Origin: an uncultured Bacilli bacterium
GTDB lineage: Bacteria > Bacillota_I > Bacilli_A > RF39 > UBA660
Reading direction: 5' to 3'
NCBI GenBank assembly: GCA_944331955.1
Contig: CALVIY010000008.1
Location: 1-42,707, forward strand
DNA: 42,707 bases
The notes under the pieces are model-generated. The model was not told the origin of the DNA. It worked only from the letters and a program-made list of their open reading frames with translations, and did not search any database. The stretch's first letter is position 1, and every line of letters starts with the position of its first letter. This document shows positions 8,412 through 17,473 of the stretch, one piece after another. The position numbers and the translations under genes are program-made.

Positions 8412-9231
8412 AATTAAAGAGTTACTAGAATTTATTTTAGGCTGTTTTTTAGTAGCATTAGCTTTTAATCTTTTCATGTCTCCTAATAACTTAGTAGCAG
8501 GAGGAATAAGTGGACTTTCTCTAGTATTAAAATACTTTTTTGGTCTTAATCCTTCTATGATTATTTCTGTCGCTAACGTTTTCCTAATAATATTATCATT
8601 TTTAGTTTTGGGTAAAGAAAAAACTAAAGCGACAATACTTGGCTCTATTCTTTTCCCAGTCTTTGTAAGTTTAACAGAACATTTATCTACTTATATAAGT
8701 TTTAAAGAAAGCGAAATGATTCTAATCGCTGTCTTTGGTGGAGTTCTCCAAGGTCTAGGTGCAGGGCTTATCTTTAGAGCAGGTTATTCAACAGGTGGAA
8801 CAGATATACTAAATATGATAGTCTCTAAAATATTTAAAATTAGTCTTGGAAATAGTATGTTATTTACTGATGGTACTATTATCATAATAGGAGCTTTTGT
8901 CTTTGGTTTTAATCATTTAATGTACTCATTAATAATTCTTTACTTAATTTCTACTCTAACAGATAAAGTAGTCTTAGGAATATCTGATTCTAAAGCATTT
9001 TATATAATTACTAGCAAAGAAAAAGAAGTTAAAGACTTTGTTATTAATGAACTTAAACACGGTGTTACTGAATTTAAAGCAGTTGGTGGTTATAATAATG
9101 AAAATCAAACTGTATTAATGAGTGTAGTACCTACAAGAGAATATTACAAATTAAAAGAAGGTATACATAGTATAGATAAAAATGCTTTCTTTGTTGCTAT
9201 GGATTCTTATGAAGTAAAAGGTGGTGCGTAG
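8383..9231 (+). CDS. YitT family (UPF0750, DUF2179) membrane protein
   Basis: The 282-residue protein has about five or six hydrophobic segments in residues 10-200 and a soluble C-terminal DUF2179-type domain (KAFYIITSKEKEVKDFVI... VVPTREYYKLKEGIHSIDKNAFFVAMDSYEVKGG). This matches the YitT/YpjC family of Bacillota, whose transport substrate is unknown. AAAGGAGG precedes ATG 8383, which lies 28 bp inside prfB. Confidence 0.85.
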   Translation: MKKKVKQKIKIKELLEFILGCFLVALAFNLFMSPNNLVAGGISGLSLVLKYFFGLNPSMIISVANVFLIILSFLVLGKEKTKATILGSILFPVFVSLTEHLSTYISFKESEMILIAVFGGVLQGLGAGLIFRAGYSTGGTDILNMIVSKIFKISLGNSMLFTDGTIIIIGAFVFGFNHLMYSLIILYLISTLTDKVVLGISDSKAFYIITSKEKEVKDFVINELKHGVTEFKAVGGYNNENQTVLMSVVPTREYYKLKEGIHSIDKNAFFVAMDSYEVKGGA

Positions 9232-9233
9232 TA

Positions 9234-10088
9234 ATGTCTAAAGTATTAAAAATAGATAAAACTAAATTATGGTATAGATATGGAGTTTTAATATTTAGTT
9301 TATTTATCTCCTCTTTAGTATTTAATCTTTTATTATATCCAACAGACTTAGTAACAGGAGGAATGAATGGTGTTGCCATAATATTAAATCATATTTTTGA
9401 TATATCACCATCTTTAATAATATTAATAGGCTCTTTAATTTTACTAGGTATAAGTTACATATTTTTAGGACTTGACCAAACAGCAGGAAGTCTAATCGCT
9501 ACTTTAGTTTATCCTTTGTTTGTTTCTCTAACAGAACCTTTAGCAAGATATGTTGTAATAGATACAAACGACTTAATTTTAATGAGTATTTTAATAGGAA
9601 TACTTTTAGGAATAACTAATGGCCTTATGTATAAAGTCGGTTTTAGTAATGGTGGTTTAAATATAATTAGTCAAATAGTATATAAATATTTTCATATATC
9701 TTTAGGAAAAACAACCATGGTAATTAATTTTATAGTTGTCTTAATAGGAGGTTTTTACTTTGGATTTAATATGATGCTTTATGCTTTTATAATTATCTAT
9801 ATTAGTGGTTTTGTCATAGATAAAGTAATATTAGGAATTTCCAATAATAAAGCATTCTATATAACTACTAATAAGGAAAAAGAAGTAAGAAATTATTTAA
9901 TAAACGATTTACATCATACAGTTACAATTTTTGATGTTAAAGGAGGATTCTTAGAAAAGAAAAGAAGAGTTCTACTAGCAGTTGTACCTACTAGAGACTA
10001 CTTTAGACTAAAAGAAGGAATAAAAGAAATAGATCCTAAAGCCTTTTTTGTAGTAACAGATGCTTATGAAGTTAAAGGAGGAAAATAA
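9234..10088 (+). CDS. YitT family membrane protein, paralogue
   Basis: This 284-residue protein is a paralogue of the preceding gene with the same layout: hydrophobic segments to about residue 200, then a DUF2179 domain ending VVTDAYEVKGGK. It starts 2 bp after the upstream stop, and the two probably work as a hetero-pair or arose by tandem duplication. The GGTGGTG at the end of the upstream gene serves as ribosome binding site. Confidence 0.85.
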   Translation: MSKVLKIDKTKLWYRYGVLIFSLFISSLVFNLLLYPTDLVTGGMNGVAIILNHIFDISPSLIILIGSLILLGISYIFLGLDQTAGSLIATLVYPLFVSLTEPLARYVVIDTNDLILMSILIGILLGITNGLMYKVGFSNGGLNIISQIVYKYFHISLGKTTMVINFIVVLIGGFYFGFNMMLYAFIIIYISGFVIDKVILGISNNKAFYITTNKEKEVRNYLINDLHHTVTIFDVKGGFLEKKRRVLLAVVPTRDYFRLKEGIKEIDPKAFFVVTDAYEVKGGK

Positions 10089-10100
10089 ATCCTCTTTTTT
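10072..10100 (+). terminator. Terminator after the yitT pair
   Basis: The last codons AAAGGAGG pair with CCTCTTTT across the stop codon with one bulged G, and the T run follows. It is weak, so some read-through into ftsEX is possible. Confidence 0.5.
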
Positions 10101-10178
10101 ATTGTAAACTACCAATAATTTACTATATACATAGACTGCCGAAATATGTTATAATTTACTATGAATAGGATGATGTTA

Positions 10179-10868
10179 ATGGATTTAATTAGAGTCAAAA
10201 ATGTAAATAAACAATATAAAAATGGTGTTACTGCCATCTATGATTTAAGCCTAAGTATAAAAAAAGGATCATTTGTCTTTGTAATAGGCGGTTCAGGTTC
10301 AGGTAAAAGTACTTTTATTAAGATGCTTTACCGTGAAGAGAAACCTACTAGCGGAGAAATTATAGTTGGTGGTATTAATGTTGCTAAACTAAGAAATAAT
10401 AAAGTTTATAAATTAAGAAGAAAATTAGGAATTGTTTTTCAAGACTATCGTCTCTTACCTAAATTAACAGTTTATGAAAACGTTGCCTTTACTATGGAAG
10501 CGATAGGTGCTACTAAGCAGGAAACAAGAAGAAAAGTTTTAAAAGCCTTAGAACTAGTAGGACTAAAAGCTAAAATACATAATTATCCAGATCAATTATC
10601 AGGTGGAGAACAACAACGTGTCGCTATAGCAAGAGCAATAGTTAATGAGCCAAGAATTCTTCTTTGCGATGAACCAACAGGAAACCTTGACCCAGAACGT
10701 AGTATGGAAATAGTAAGAGTCTTAGAAGAAATAAATAAAACTTGTGGTACAACAATAATTATGGCCACTCATGATAAAGAAATAGTTAATAAGTTACAAA
10801 AAGAAGTAATCCTTTTAAAGGATGGTAGACTTATTAAACATCTTGAGAAAGGAGGCTATGAAGAATGA
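10179..10868 (+). CDS. ftsE: Cell division ATP-binding protein FtsE
   Basis: This ABC ATPase (about 229 residues) has Walker [10 protein letters not shown], the signature [14 protein letters not shown], Walker [13 protein letters not shown] and the H-loop MATHD. With FtsX it forms the complex that drives a peptidoglycan hydrolase at the septum. ATG 10179 (MDLIRVKNV) fits FtsE homologues and lies 8 bases after AGGA. The earlier in-frame ATG at 10161 would be almost leaderless relative to a TATAAT at 10150-10155. Its stop overlaps the ftsX start (ATGA). Confidence 0.92.
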   Translation: MDLIRVKNVNKQYKNGVTAIYDLSLSIKKGSFVFVIGGSGSGKSTFIKMLYREEKPTSGEIIVGGINVAKLRNNKVYKLRRKLGIVFQDYRLLPKLTVYENVAFTMEAIGATKQETRRKVLKALELVGLKAKIHNYPDQLSGGEQQRVAIARAIVNEPRILLCDEPTGNLDPERSMEIVRVLEEINKTCGTTIIMATHDKEIVNKLQKEVILLKDGRLIKHLEKGGYEE

Positions 10869-11764
10869 AATTTTTTAGAACCCTAAGACGAAGTATTAGA
10901 GATGCCTTTAAAAGTGTCTTTAGAAATTTCAGTCTTTCCTTAGCATCAATCTCATGTATAACTATTACTCTTATCATCGTTGCCGTATCAATTATTATCA
11001 GTTTTAATGTTGAAAACTTCACTACAGAAATGGAGAAAGATTTAACTATTATTGTTTTCCTTGATACAGATACAACTGAAGAAGAAGTAACAGACATAAG
11101 AGAAAAACTAGAAAATATGAGTAATGTAGAAAGTTTAACATATCAAAGTAAATCAGCAGTAAAAGAAGAAATGAGTAAAGAAAGTGATGTCTTTGATGAA
11201 GTTATGAGTACTTGGAGTGATGAAGATAATCCTTTAAAAGATACATTTCAAGTAAAAGTAAAAGTAGTTGAAAAAATAGCAGATACAGCTAAAAGAATAG
11301 ATAGAATAGATAAAGTTAGTAGTGTAAAATATGGTGAAGGAATGGTAGATAACTTAATAGAAGCCTTTGCTGCTGCTCAAAAAGTATCATATGGAATGGT
11401 AATAGCCCTAATTCTTGTAACAGTATTCTTAATTATAAATACAATTAAATTAGCAATCTTTTCAAGAAAAAGAGAAATATCTATAATGAGATTAGTTGGT
11501 GCTAGTAACTTTACTATAAAAACACCATTCATAATCGAAGGTATGGTACTAGGACTATTTGGTTCCATTATTCCAATACTAGTAGTATGTTTTGGATATA
11601 TTGCCTTATATAATCATTTTGATGGATATCTTTATAGTAGAATGATTACCTTAATTGAACCAGAACCATTTATTTACATGGTATCAGGTATTGTCCTAGT
11701 AATTGGTATAATCGTAGGTATGATAGGTTCAGCTTCTGCTGTTAGAAAATATCTAAAAGTATAG
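10865..11764 (+). CDS. ftsX: Cell division protein FtsX
   Basis: The 299-residue FtsX has a cytoplasmic N-terminus, a first membrane segment (about 25-45), a large extracellular domain (about 46-170) and three more membrane segments, ending SASAVRKYLKV. The extracellular loop is where FtsX contacts PcsB-type hydrolases. Translation is coupled to ftsE through a 4-bp overlap, and a PcsB-like gene follows 38 bp downstream. Confidence 0.92.
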   Translation: MKFFRTLRRSIRDAFKSVFRNFSLSLASISCITITLIIVAVSIIISFNVENFTTEMEKDLTIIVFLDTDTTEEEVTDIREKLENMSNVESLTYQSKSAVKEEMSKESDVFDEVMSTWSDEDNPLKDTFQVKVKVVEKIADTAKRIDRIDKVSSVKYGEGMVDNLIEAFAAAQKVSYGMVIALILVTVFLIINTIKLAIFSRKREISIMRLVGASNFTIKTPFIIEGMVLGLFGSIIPILVVCFGYIALYNHFDGYLYSRMITLIEPEPFIYMVSGIVLVIGIIVGMIGSASAVRKYLKV

Positions 11765-11802
11765 ATTATTAATAAAAAGAATATAATTGGAGGTGTTATT
11801 AA

Positions 11803-12960
11803 TTGAAGAAAATAAGTTCTATAATATTACTGATATTATTAGCAGTGTTTTTAGTACCAGTTAATACTAGTGCTAAAACATTAAAACAATTAGAAGATGA
11901 AGTAAATAAGTTTACTGCCGATTTAGAGAGTAAAAATAATCAAATCGCTGCCAATGATGCTGAAGTTGCCGAAATTAAGAAAAAAATTGCCGATATAGAA
12001 AGTCAAATAAGTGCAATTCAAAATGAAACAGCAGTACTTGAACAAGAAATAAAAGAATCAAATGTTGAAATAGCAGAAAAAAGTGAACAGAGTAAATCTT
12101 TATTTCAATATATTCAAGTAAGTGAAGGAGAAAATGCTTATTTAGAGTATATCTTCGGTGCAACAGATGTTACAGATATGGTTTATCGTATGGCTGTTGT
12201 TGAACAATTAACAGAGTATAATGATCAAATTATGGATGAATTAACTCAATTAATAGAAGATAATAAAGTAAGAAAAGAAGAACTAGCTACTAAAAATACA
12301 GAATTAGAAAATTTAACAAAAGAATTAGAAGCAGAACAAGAAAAGATAAATGCTGAAACAGCTTCTATTAAAGATGCAATGCCAACTGTTGAGCAACAAA
12401 AAAGAGAAGCAGAAAAACAACTAGCATATTACAAAAAACTAGGTTGTGGAGAAAATGAAGATATAAACTCTTGTGAAATGAGAGTTAATGGAAACTCAGT
12501 TCCATCTGCATCAGGATTTTATCGTCCAATGATGAGTGGTTATGTTACTCAAAACTGGATGAATGCTGGACATTTAGGAATAGACTTATCAAATACTAAT
12601 AAGACCATTGAAATATATCCAGTAGCAAGCGGTGTTGTTTTCGCTAAATACTATGATAGTGCCGGAGCCTTAGTATTAAAAATAAGACACAATGTTAATG
12701 GTAAATATATTTATTCGACATATGCCCATTTATCAGCATGGTATGTAAATGTAGGCGATGTAGTAACTCCAGATACATTAATAGGAAGAATGGGTAATAC
12801 TGGTAACTCAACTGGTGCTCATTTACATTTAGAATTAACAACTTGCGATTGGCACGCCGGAGGTGGTTGTACTTGGTCAACATATCAAAAAAGTACAATC
12901 AATCCAAGACAATATATAGGATTCCCATCAGGACTTAGAGTTTGGTGGAACGGTAGATAA
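11803..12960 (+). CDS. PcsB/EnvC-like murein hydrolase with M23 peptidase domain
   Basis: This is a secreted 385-residue protein: signal peptide (1-24, cleavage after TSA), a long paired coiled coil (about 25-210), and an M23 LytM domain with GHLGIDLS (first zinc ligands) and HLHLE near the C-terminus, so the metal site appears complete. In Bacillota such proteins are recruited by FtsEX through the coiled coil and cut peptidoglycan at division. The catalytic domain is M23 rather than the CHAP domain of streptococcal PcsB. The start is TTG 11803, 8 bases after GGAGGTG. Confidence 0.9.
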   Translation: MKKISSIILLILLAVFLVPVNTSAKTLKQLEDEVNKFTADLESKNNQIAANDAEVAEIKKKIADIESQISAIQNETAVLEQEIKESNVEIAEKSEQSKSLFQYIQVSEGENAYLEYIFGATDVTDMVYRMAVVEQLTEYNDQIMDELTQLIEDNKVRKEELATKNTELENLTKELEAEQEKINAETASIKDAMPTVEQQKREAEKQLAYYKKLGCGENEDINSCEMRVNGNSVPSASGFYRPMMSGYVTQNWMNAGHLGIDLSNTNKTIEIYPVASGVVFAKYYDSAGALVLKIRHNVNGKYIYSTYAHLSAWYVNVGDVVTPDTLIGRMGNTGNSTGAHLHLELTTCDWHAGGGCTWSTYQKSTINPRQYIGFPSGLRVWWNGR

Positions 12961-12962
12961 TT

Positions 12963-12989
12963 AAAGCATAGGTTTTCCCTATGCTTTTT
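12963..12989 (+). terminator. Terminator of the ftsEX operon
   Basis: AAAGCATAGG (12963-12972) pairs perfectly with CCTATGCTTT (12978-12987) and ends in Ts. Confidence 0.85.
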
Positions 12990-13093
12990 AATATTGTCTT
13001 AAGATATAAAGTCTGTTATTATAATGTCATGTTAAGATAATTATAACTTAATTAAAAAATATTGAAAAATAATTACTATACTAAGGTGATAAA

Positions 13094-13307
13094 ATGAAAG
13101 TAAGATTAAATGACTATGCTCCCAATGACTTTATAAGAATCATTAGAGAATGGACAGAAACAACTCAAAAACAATTTGCTAACAGAATCGGAAAAGGAGA
13201 AAGAACTGTTCAAGCATATGAAAGCGGTTCATACAATTATAATATTAAAACTCTAAAAAAAAATCTGTGATGAATTTAATATAGAAATAATCGCCATTAA
13301 AAAGTAA
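13094..13307 (+). pseudogene. Small XRE-type HTH gene broken at a run of nine As
   Basis: From ATG 13094 (ribosome binding site AAGGTGAT) the frame encodes an HTH: RIIREWTETTQKQFANRIG, then GERTVQAYESG. At A9 (13255-13263) the frame stops at TGA 13268-13270. With one A fewer it would continue ICDEFNIEIIAIKK to TAA 13305-13307, which fits an XRE-like domain end. This may be a sequencing error, a true mutation or a slippage switch. The intact product would be 70 residues. Confidence 0.6.
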
Positions 13308-13521
13308 AAATAAGTAAAATTCAATATTACCTAGTTCTAAAATAGTTAAATTTTTGTTAGAATAATTACGACCCATATATATACCTCCATACATAATTTT
13401 CTGAACAAAAATATTGTACTATAGGTCAATGTATATGGGCATTATTTATTTCGGATATCCAAATTTAAATTTATATAGCTTTCGGATATCAATATTTTAA
13501 TTAACAAAAAATAAGTAAATA
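13308..13521 (+). promoter_or_regulatory. Non-coding region with paired direct-repeat operators
   Basis: No gene is clear in this stretch. TTTCGGATATC occurs at 13449-13459 and again at 13480-13490, 31 bp apart start to start (three helical turns), immediately upstream of the promoter at 13522. This is the arrangement of a dimeric regulator binding one face of the helix. The adjacent XRE-like gene is the obvious candidate regulator. A short minus-strand open frame at 13245-13376 has a good GGAGG but resembles nothing. Confidence 0.5.
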
Positions 13522-13550
13522 TTGTAAGTAAAAATGTATTATGCTATTAT
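13522..13550 (+). promoter_or_regulatory. Promoter of the coiled-coil operon
   Basis: TTGTAA (13522-13527), a 17-base spacer and TATTAT (13545-13550). Transcription would begin near 13557 and pass through the leader ORF and terminator below before reaching the operon. Confidence 0.65.
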
Positions 13551-13578
13551 TAGTGTAGAAAAAGAAAGAAGGAAAATT

Positions 13579-13701
13579 ATGGATTACTCATGTTTACAAC
13601 CTGTTACCTGTGGGGGCAGTTTTAGTAAAAGAAAAAGTAATAGTAAAATTACTTTCTTTCATAATATCTTAGAACAGGATAAAATATTCTGTTCTTTTTA
13701 G
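13579..13701 (+). CDS. Possible 40-residue leader peptide
   Basis: AAGGAA precedes ATG 13579. The frame reads MDYSCLQPVTCGGSFSKRKS and ends at TAG 13699-13701, exactly at the end of the terminator T run. Such nesting of a small ORF over a terminator suggests a translated attenuator leader. No homologue is recognised, and it may be chance coding. Confidence 0.35.
   Translation: MDYSCLQPVTCGGSFSKRKSNSKITFFHNILEQDKIFCSF
13671..13699 (+). terminator. Leader terminator/attenuator
   Basis: AGAACAG (13671-13677) pairs with CTGTTCT (13689-13695), followed by Ts to 13699. A second hairpin, AAAGTAAT with ATTACTTT, lies just upstream (about 13634-13657). Both fall between the promoter at 13522 and the operon start at 13727, so they can act as an attenuator. 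Confidence 0.65.
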
Positions 13702-13726
13702 TGCTTATAAATAAAGGAGAATGGTC

Positions 13727-15112
13727 ATGGAGTCAAAAGAAAAATATGAAAAACTATTAGAAGAACAATTACAATCATTAAAAAATGAACTTAATAATTA
13801 TAAAAAAATATTAGATACCGCTAATGTTTTAAGCATGCCAAGAGATAATATAAAAGAATATGTATATAATCTATTAGAACAACAAAAATTAATACTTCAT
13901 TTTTTTCCTGAATTAAGTTCTAATTTACAAATTATTAATTTCTTTTTAAATAATAATGCTTTAGAAATAGAACAAGTAACTATTGCTTTAAATAATATTT
14001 TAAAAAATGATAAAGTCAAAGAATGTATTGATAAAAAAGAAGAATATAAATCACAAATTAAAAGAATTGAACATACGATAACAGATTTAAATGAAAATAG
14101 TCTAAGTACAAAAGTATCTTTTATCTTAAAAACTAATATAACAGATGAAGAAAAAATAAGTATATTAAAAGATCTTGCCTATGAAAGTTGTATGAAAGGA
14201 ACCTTTAAAGAAGAAAAGAAAGAAGAAAAAGAGCCTCTTATTGAACCAGAAATATTATTTCCTATAGAAAATGAAGAAGAAAAAGAAAAAATAACAAACT
14301 TAAAGGCGTCATATTCAAAAGTAAAAGAAGAAATAGATTCTTTAATAAGTAAAAACTATTATTTAATTGATGGTAAAACATCTAAAGATCTTAATTATAT
14401 TAAACAAATGGATCAAATTATAAAAAAACAAAAAGAAAAACAATCAACAGAGTCACCTTATCTTGATATAAAAGATTTTGAATACAAAAATATTACTATG
14501 ACAATTTTACTTATAGATATGCTTGAAGCAAAACAAGAATTAGAAACACTATTTAAAAAGCCAAATGCATCCCTAGAAGATATAGAGTTTTATTTTAATG
14601 AATTAAAAGAACAATATAGTAAAGCTCAACAAGTAGATACAACTTTAACAGAAGATATAAAAGAAGAAGAAAAGGAAACAGATGATATATATTTCTTACT
14701 AGATGAAAATAATAATCCTTTTTTCCAATTAGATAAGTTTAATAAAGAAGATAAAAAACGTTGTAAGTCTCTTATAGAAAAGTTTGAAAAAAGCATCCAT
14801 GACTATGAAAAAGGAAAACATCATACCAAATTACAGTCAAGAAGAAATTTGTTTGATATATATGTTAATAAAAGTTCTAATATGTGCGTTTCTTATATAA
14901 GAACTAAAGATAATCAAGTATTAGTAATAACTTTCGCTCATTTAAATGACATTTTTGATGAGTCTAATAGTATCGCTCAAAACTATGATAATCTTATTGA
15001 AAGCACTTTAAGTAATATAGAAAATAAAAATACAAACTTTATAAATCACCAACAAGAGTTTTTTGAACAATTTAAAACTAATGTAGAAGTAAAAGGAGAT
15101 GAACATAGATAA
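13727..15112 (+). CDS. Coiled-coil protein of unknown function
   Basis: This is a 461-residue, highly charged, cytoplasmic protein with no signal peptide or membrane segment. Coiled-coil segments occupy about 1-30, 90-125, 190-225 and 270-310. The last 130 residues (NNPFFQLDKFNKEDKKRC...VSYIRTKDNQVLVITFAHLNDIFDE) look like a compact globular domain. I do not recognise the family. ATG 13727 is preferred because AAAGGAGA would touch the alternative ATG at 13721. It is first in an operon with an HTH-like gene (TAATG overlap), a second large coiled-coil gene and a small helical gene. Confidence 0.7.
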   Translation: MESKEKYEKLLEEQLQSLKNELNNYKKILDTANVLSMPRDNIKEYVYNLLEQQKLILHFFPELSSNLQIINFFLNNNALEIEQVTIALNNILKNDKVKECIDKKEEYKSQIKRIEHTITDLNENSLSTKVSFILKTNITDEEKISILKDLAYESCMKGTFKEEKKEEKEPLIEPEILFPIENEEEKEKITNLKASYSKVKEEIDSLISKNYYLIDGKTSKDLNYIKQMDQIIKKQKEKQSTESPYLDIKDFEYKNITMTILLIDMLEAKQELETLFKKPNASLEDIEFYFNELKEQYSKAQQVDTTLTEDIKEEEKETDDIYFLLDENNNPFFQLDKFNKEDKKRCKSLIEKFEKSIHDYEKGKHHTKLQSRRNLFDIYVNKSSNMCVSYIRTKDNQVLVITFAHLNDIFDESNSIAQNYDNLIESTLSNIENKNTNFINHQQEFFEQFKTNVEVKGDEHR

Positions 15113-15312
15113 TGGTAGAAGAAAAACTAGATAACTTATTTTTTAATATAAAAAATGATTGTATCGCTCTAATTAGAGAAAAAGATATTAGTTTAGAAGA
15201 ATTATCTTTTATATTAGGTATAAGTCCTAATGAATTTATTTCTAATTTCCAAACAAGAATTAAAGATTTCTCCTTTTACTTAGAAACATATCGAATATTA
15301 AGAGAATGGTAG
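15112..15312 (+). CDS. Small HTH-like protein
   Basis: This 66-residue acidic protein contains a stretch (ISLEELSFILGISPNEFISNF, about 27-47) with the spacing of a helix-turn-helix. It overlaps the preceding stop by TAATG and is overlapped by the upstream region of the next gene, so it is translationally coupled. It could be the operon's regulator or an adaptor, but has no clear family assignment. Confidence 0.6.
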   Translation: MVEEKLDNLFFNIKNDCIALIREKDISLEELSFILGISPNEFISNFQTRIKDFSFYLETYRILREW

Positions 15313-15320
15313 GTGTTATT

Positions 15321-17168
15321 ATGACATTAGCAGAAATTATAAAATCAAAAGTTGATGAATTATACGAAACTTATAATAGTCTTAATCAAGAAAAAGATAA
15401 AAATAATATTGAATCTTTAAAGAATGAAATAAATAAACTTAATACTTTAATTAGTTTATTAAGTAAAGAGTTTAAGAATTTTAAAGATTTAAACTATCAA
15501 GATATAAGTAATTATATTTCTCTTAAAGAACAAGATTTAAAAAATGTTCAACTAGTCTTAAAAGCTAAATATGATGCTAATTTACCAGTTAATTTAACTG
15601 TAACCCAACTAGAATTAATAAAAAATATACTTAAAGAATTAGAAGACAAACAAGAATTATTAATAAAAACAGTTAAAGAGGAAGAAGAAAAAACAAATAA
15701 TAATAAAGAAGAAGTATCAAAGATTGAAGAATCTATTTTAAATTTAGAATACTTACATGAAAAAGTAACCGCTGAAGATGATTATAGTCTTCTTAATTTA
15801 GAAGACTTTAAAAACTTATCTATAATCTTTGATGATAAAAACACATCATCTAAACTTAAGATAGACTTATTAAAGAGTATAATTGAATATAACGAAAATA
15901 TAGAAAATCATAATAAAAAAATAGTAACAACTACTAGTATTGAAGAAGTTAAAGAATATTTTAGAAGTTTTAATTTTAAAGAAGATATGTTTTCTTATAT
16001 TGATAAAAATAAAGAAGAAATATCTAGAAATATAGACTTAAATAATACAAAAGAAATACTAGAATATTTAGATAGTAAACATATACTAGATAAATTCTCT
16101 AAAGGAGCTTTATTAACAATTGTATTATATAGTAATAAGAATACTATTAGTAACCGCTATGAAGATTTAAAAGAACGTAAAGCCCTATTTACACCACTTT
16201 TTGAAATACCAAGTATCTGGGTAAATAATTTGCCAAGAAAAACTATAACTAGACATAAAACTCCAGCAAAAACTAGTAGAAATACTCAAAATAATAAATT
16301 AAGAAGCTACTCTAATAGAATTTCTTATGAAGAGATTATGACAAATGAAGAATTCTTAACTAATTTAGGTCTTAATGTTTCACTTTCTAATAAGACTAAT
16401 CTAAAGCTTTTACAAACACCAAAAGAAAAAATAATAGAGAATATCAATACTTATAAATTATATGGTTTCTTTAATGAAAAAGACATTTCTACTATTATTC
16501 CATCTGCCCTTGCATTTTATAAAGTAGCAGATAAATGTGATAAATTAATTGAAATTGGCTTATTACATAGTTCTAGTAATAATTATACACTCTTACATCC
16601 ATCTGTTATTCAATTAATGCGTGAAGAAAATTATGCTTTACTTTATATGCTAAAAAGAGAAAAAACAACTGAGGAGTATTATAAATTAATTTTTTCAAAA
16701 GCAAGAAGTTCAGGATTAGATAGATGTTTAACTACAAAAAGTCCTACCAAGTTTGGTTATAAATTATGTAGTGATGTTGAAATAGAAACTTTTAAACAAG
16801 AGAATTTTATAAATCAAATGGATGATAAATATATTTCTAATGCAAACTATTATGAAGAAATAATTACAAAAGAAAATCCTATTACTTATCAAGATGATAT
16901 TTTAACAGATGAAAAAATAAAAGTATTAGAAGAACAGTATAGAGTTGATAACAACCCATATCAATATAAAATAGGTAATGAGATAATTTCTAGGTTAAAA
17001 GTACTAAGGTGCTATAGTGCCTTAAAAGAAAAAGGGATTATAGATGATAATGCTTTACTATATTCAGTTACTAGAGGAATGTACCTTGATGAAAAAACAT
17101 TTAATACAATTAAAGCCGTAGTAAAAGGAAGAGGTGAATATGATAATGGATTATCTAACAAAATATAA
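15321..17168 (+). CDS. Large coiled-coil/helical-repeat protein, unknown function
   Basis: A 615-residue protein. Residues 1-150 are coiled coil; 330-615 are helical, with repeats such as TNEEFLTNLGLNVSLSNKTN and KIIENINTYKLYGFFNE that faintly recall mTERF-like helical repeats. A basic serine-rich linker (about 300-340, KTITRHKTPAKTSRNTQNNK) separates the two halves and could bind nucleic acid. The start is ATG 15321, after GGTAGGTG; an upstream in-frame ATG at 15306 is less likely. It belongs to the same operon as the preceding genes. Confidence 0.7.
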   Translation: MTLAEIIKSKVDELYETYNSLNQEKDKNNIESLKNEINKLNTLISLLSKEFKNFKDLNYQDISNYISLKEQDLKNVQLVLKAKYDANLPVNLTVTQLELIKNILKELEDKQELLIKTVKEEEEKTNNNKEEVSKIEESILNLEYLHEKVTAEDDYSLLNLEDFKNLSIIFDDKNTSSKLKIDLLKSIIEYNENIENHNKKIVTTTSIEEVKEYFRSFNFKEDMFSYIDKNKEEISRNIDLNNTKEILEYLDSKHILDKFSKGALLTIVLYSNKNTISNRYEDLKERKALFTPLFEIPSIWVNNLPRKTITRHKTPAKTSRNTQNNKLRSYSNRISYEEIMTNEEFLTNLGLNVSLSNKTNLKLLQTPKEKIIENINTYKLYGFFNEKDISTIIPSALAFYKVADKCDKLIEIGLLHSSSNNYTLLHPSVIQLMREENYALLYMLKREKTTEEYYKLIFSKARSSGLDRCLTTKSPTKFGYKLCSDVEIETFKQENFINQMDDKYISNANYYEEIITKENPITYQDDILTDEKIKVLEEQYRVDNNPYQYKIGNEIISRLKVLRCYSALKEKGIIDDNALLYSVTRGMYLDEKTFNTIKAVVKGRGEYDNGLSNKI

Positions 17169-17439
17169 TTTAACTAATGAAGATATAAAAGATATTATTA
17201 ACTCTATAGATGAAGATGATAAACTAGAATTAGAGTTAAATGAAGAAAGAGTATCATCTATAATAGATTACTTCTTATCATTAGGACTTACTAATATTAA
17301 AGATATTATAATTACTAAACCTAATTTATTTTATGATGATGTTAACTCTATAAAGATGAGAATAGAAAAATACTCTAATACTAATATTATTGAATTGCTT
17401 AAAGAAGATCCTATTAACTTTGATTTAATAGGGATGTAA
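17146..17439 (+). CDS. Small helical protein related in style to the upstream gene
   Basis: A 97-residue acidic protein. Its helical motif (SIIDYFLSLGLTNIKDIIITKPNLF) resembles helical units in the C-terminal half of the upstream protein and mTERF-type repeats. The gene starts 23 bp inside the upstream one. ATG 17146 lies 9 bases after AGAGGTG; ATG 17140 is an alternative. It is the last gene of the operon, followed by a bidirectional terminator. Function unknown. Confidence 0.6.
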   Translation: MDYLTKYNLTNEDIKDIINSIDEDDKLELELNEERVSSIIDYFLSLGLTNIKDIIITKPNLFYDDVNSIKMRIEKYSNTNIIELLKEDPINFDLIGM

Positions 17440-17442
17440 ATA

Positions 17443-17473
17443 AAAGAACTTTAATCCAAAACTAAAGTTCTTT
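17443..17473. terminator. Bidirectional terminator between convergent genes
   Basis: AAAGAACTTTA (17443-17453) pairs with TAAAGTTCTTT (17463-17473). A and T runs on both sides let it serve the plus-strand operon and the minus-strand gene. Confidence 0.8.

Noticed and set aside
13245-13376. Minus-strand 43-residue ORF with a GGAGG ribosome binding site
   Set aside because: It overlaps the slipped HTH gene, resembles nothing, and has no convincing promoter; kept only as a remark.
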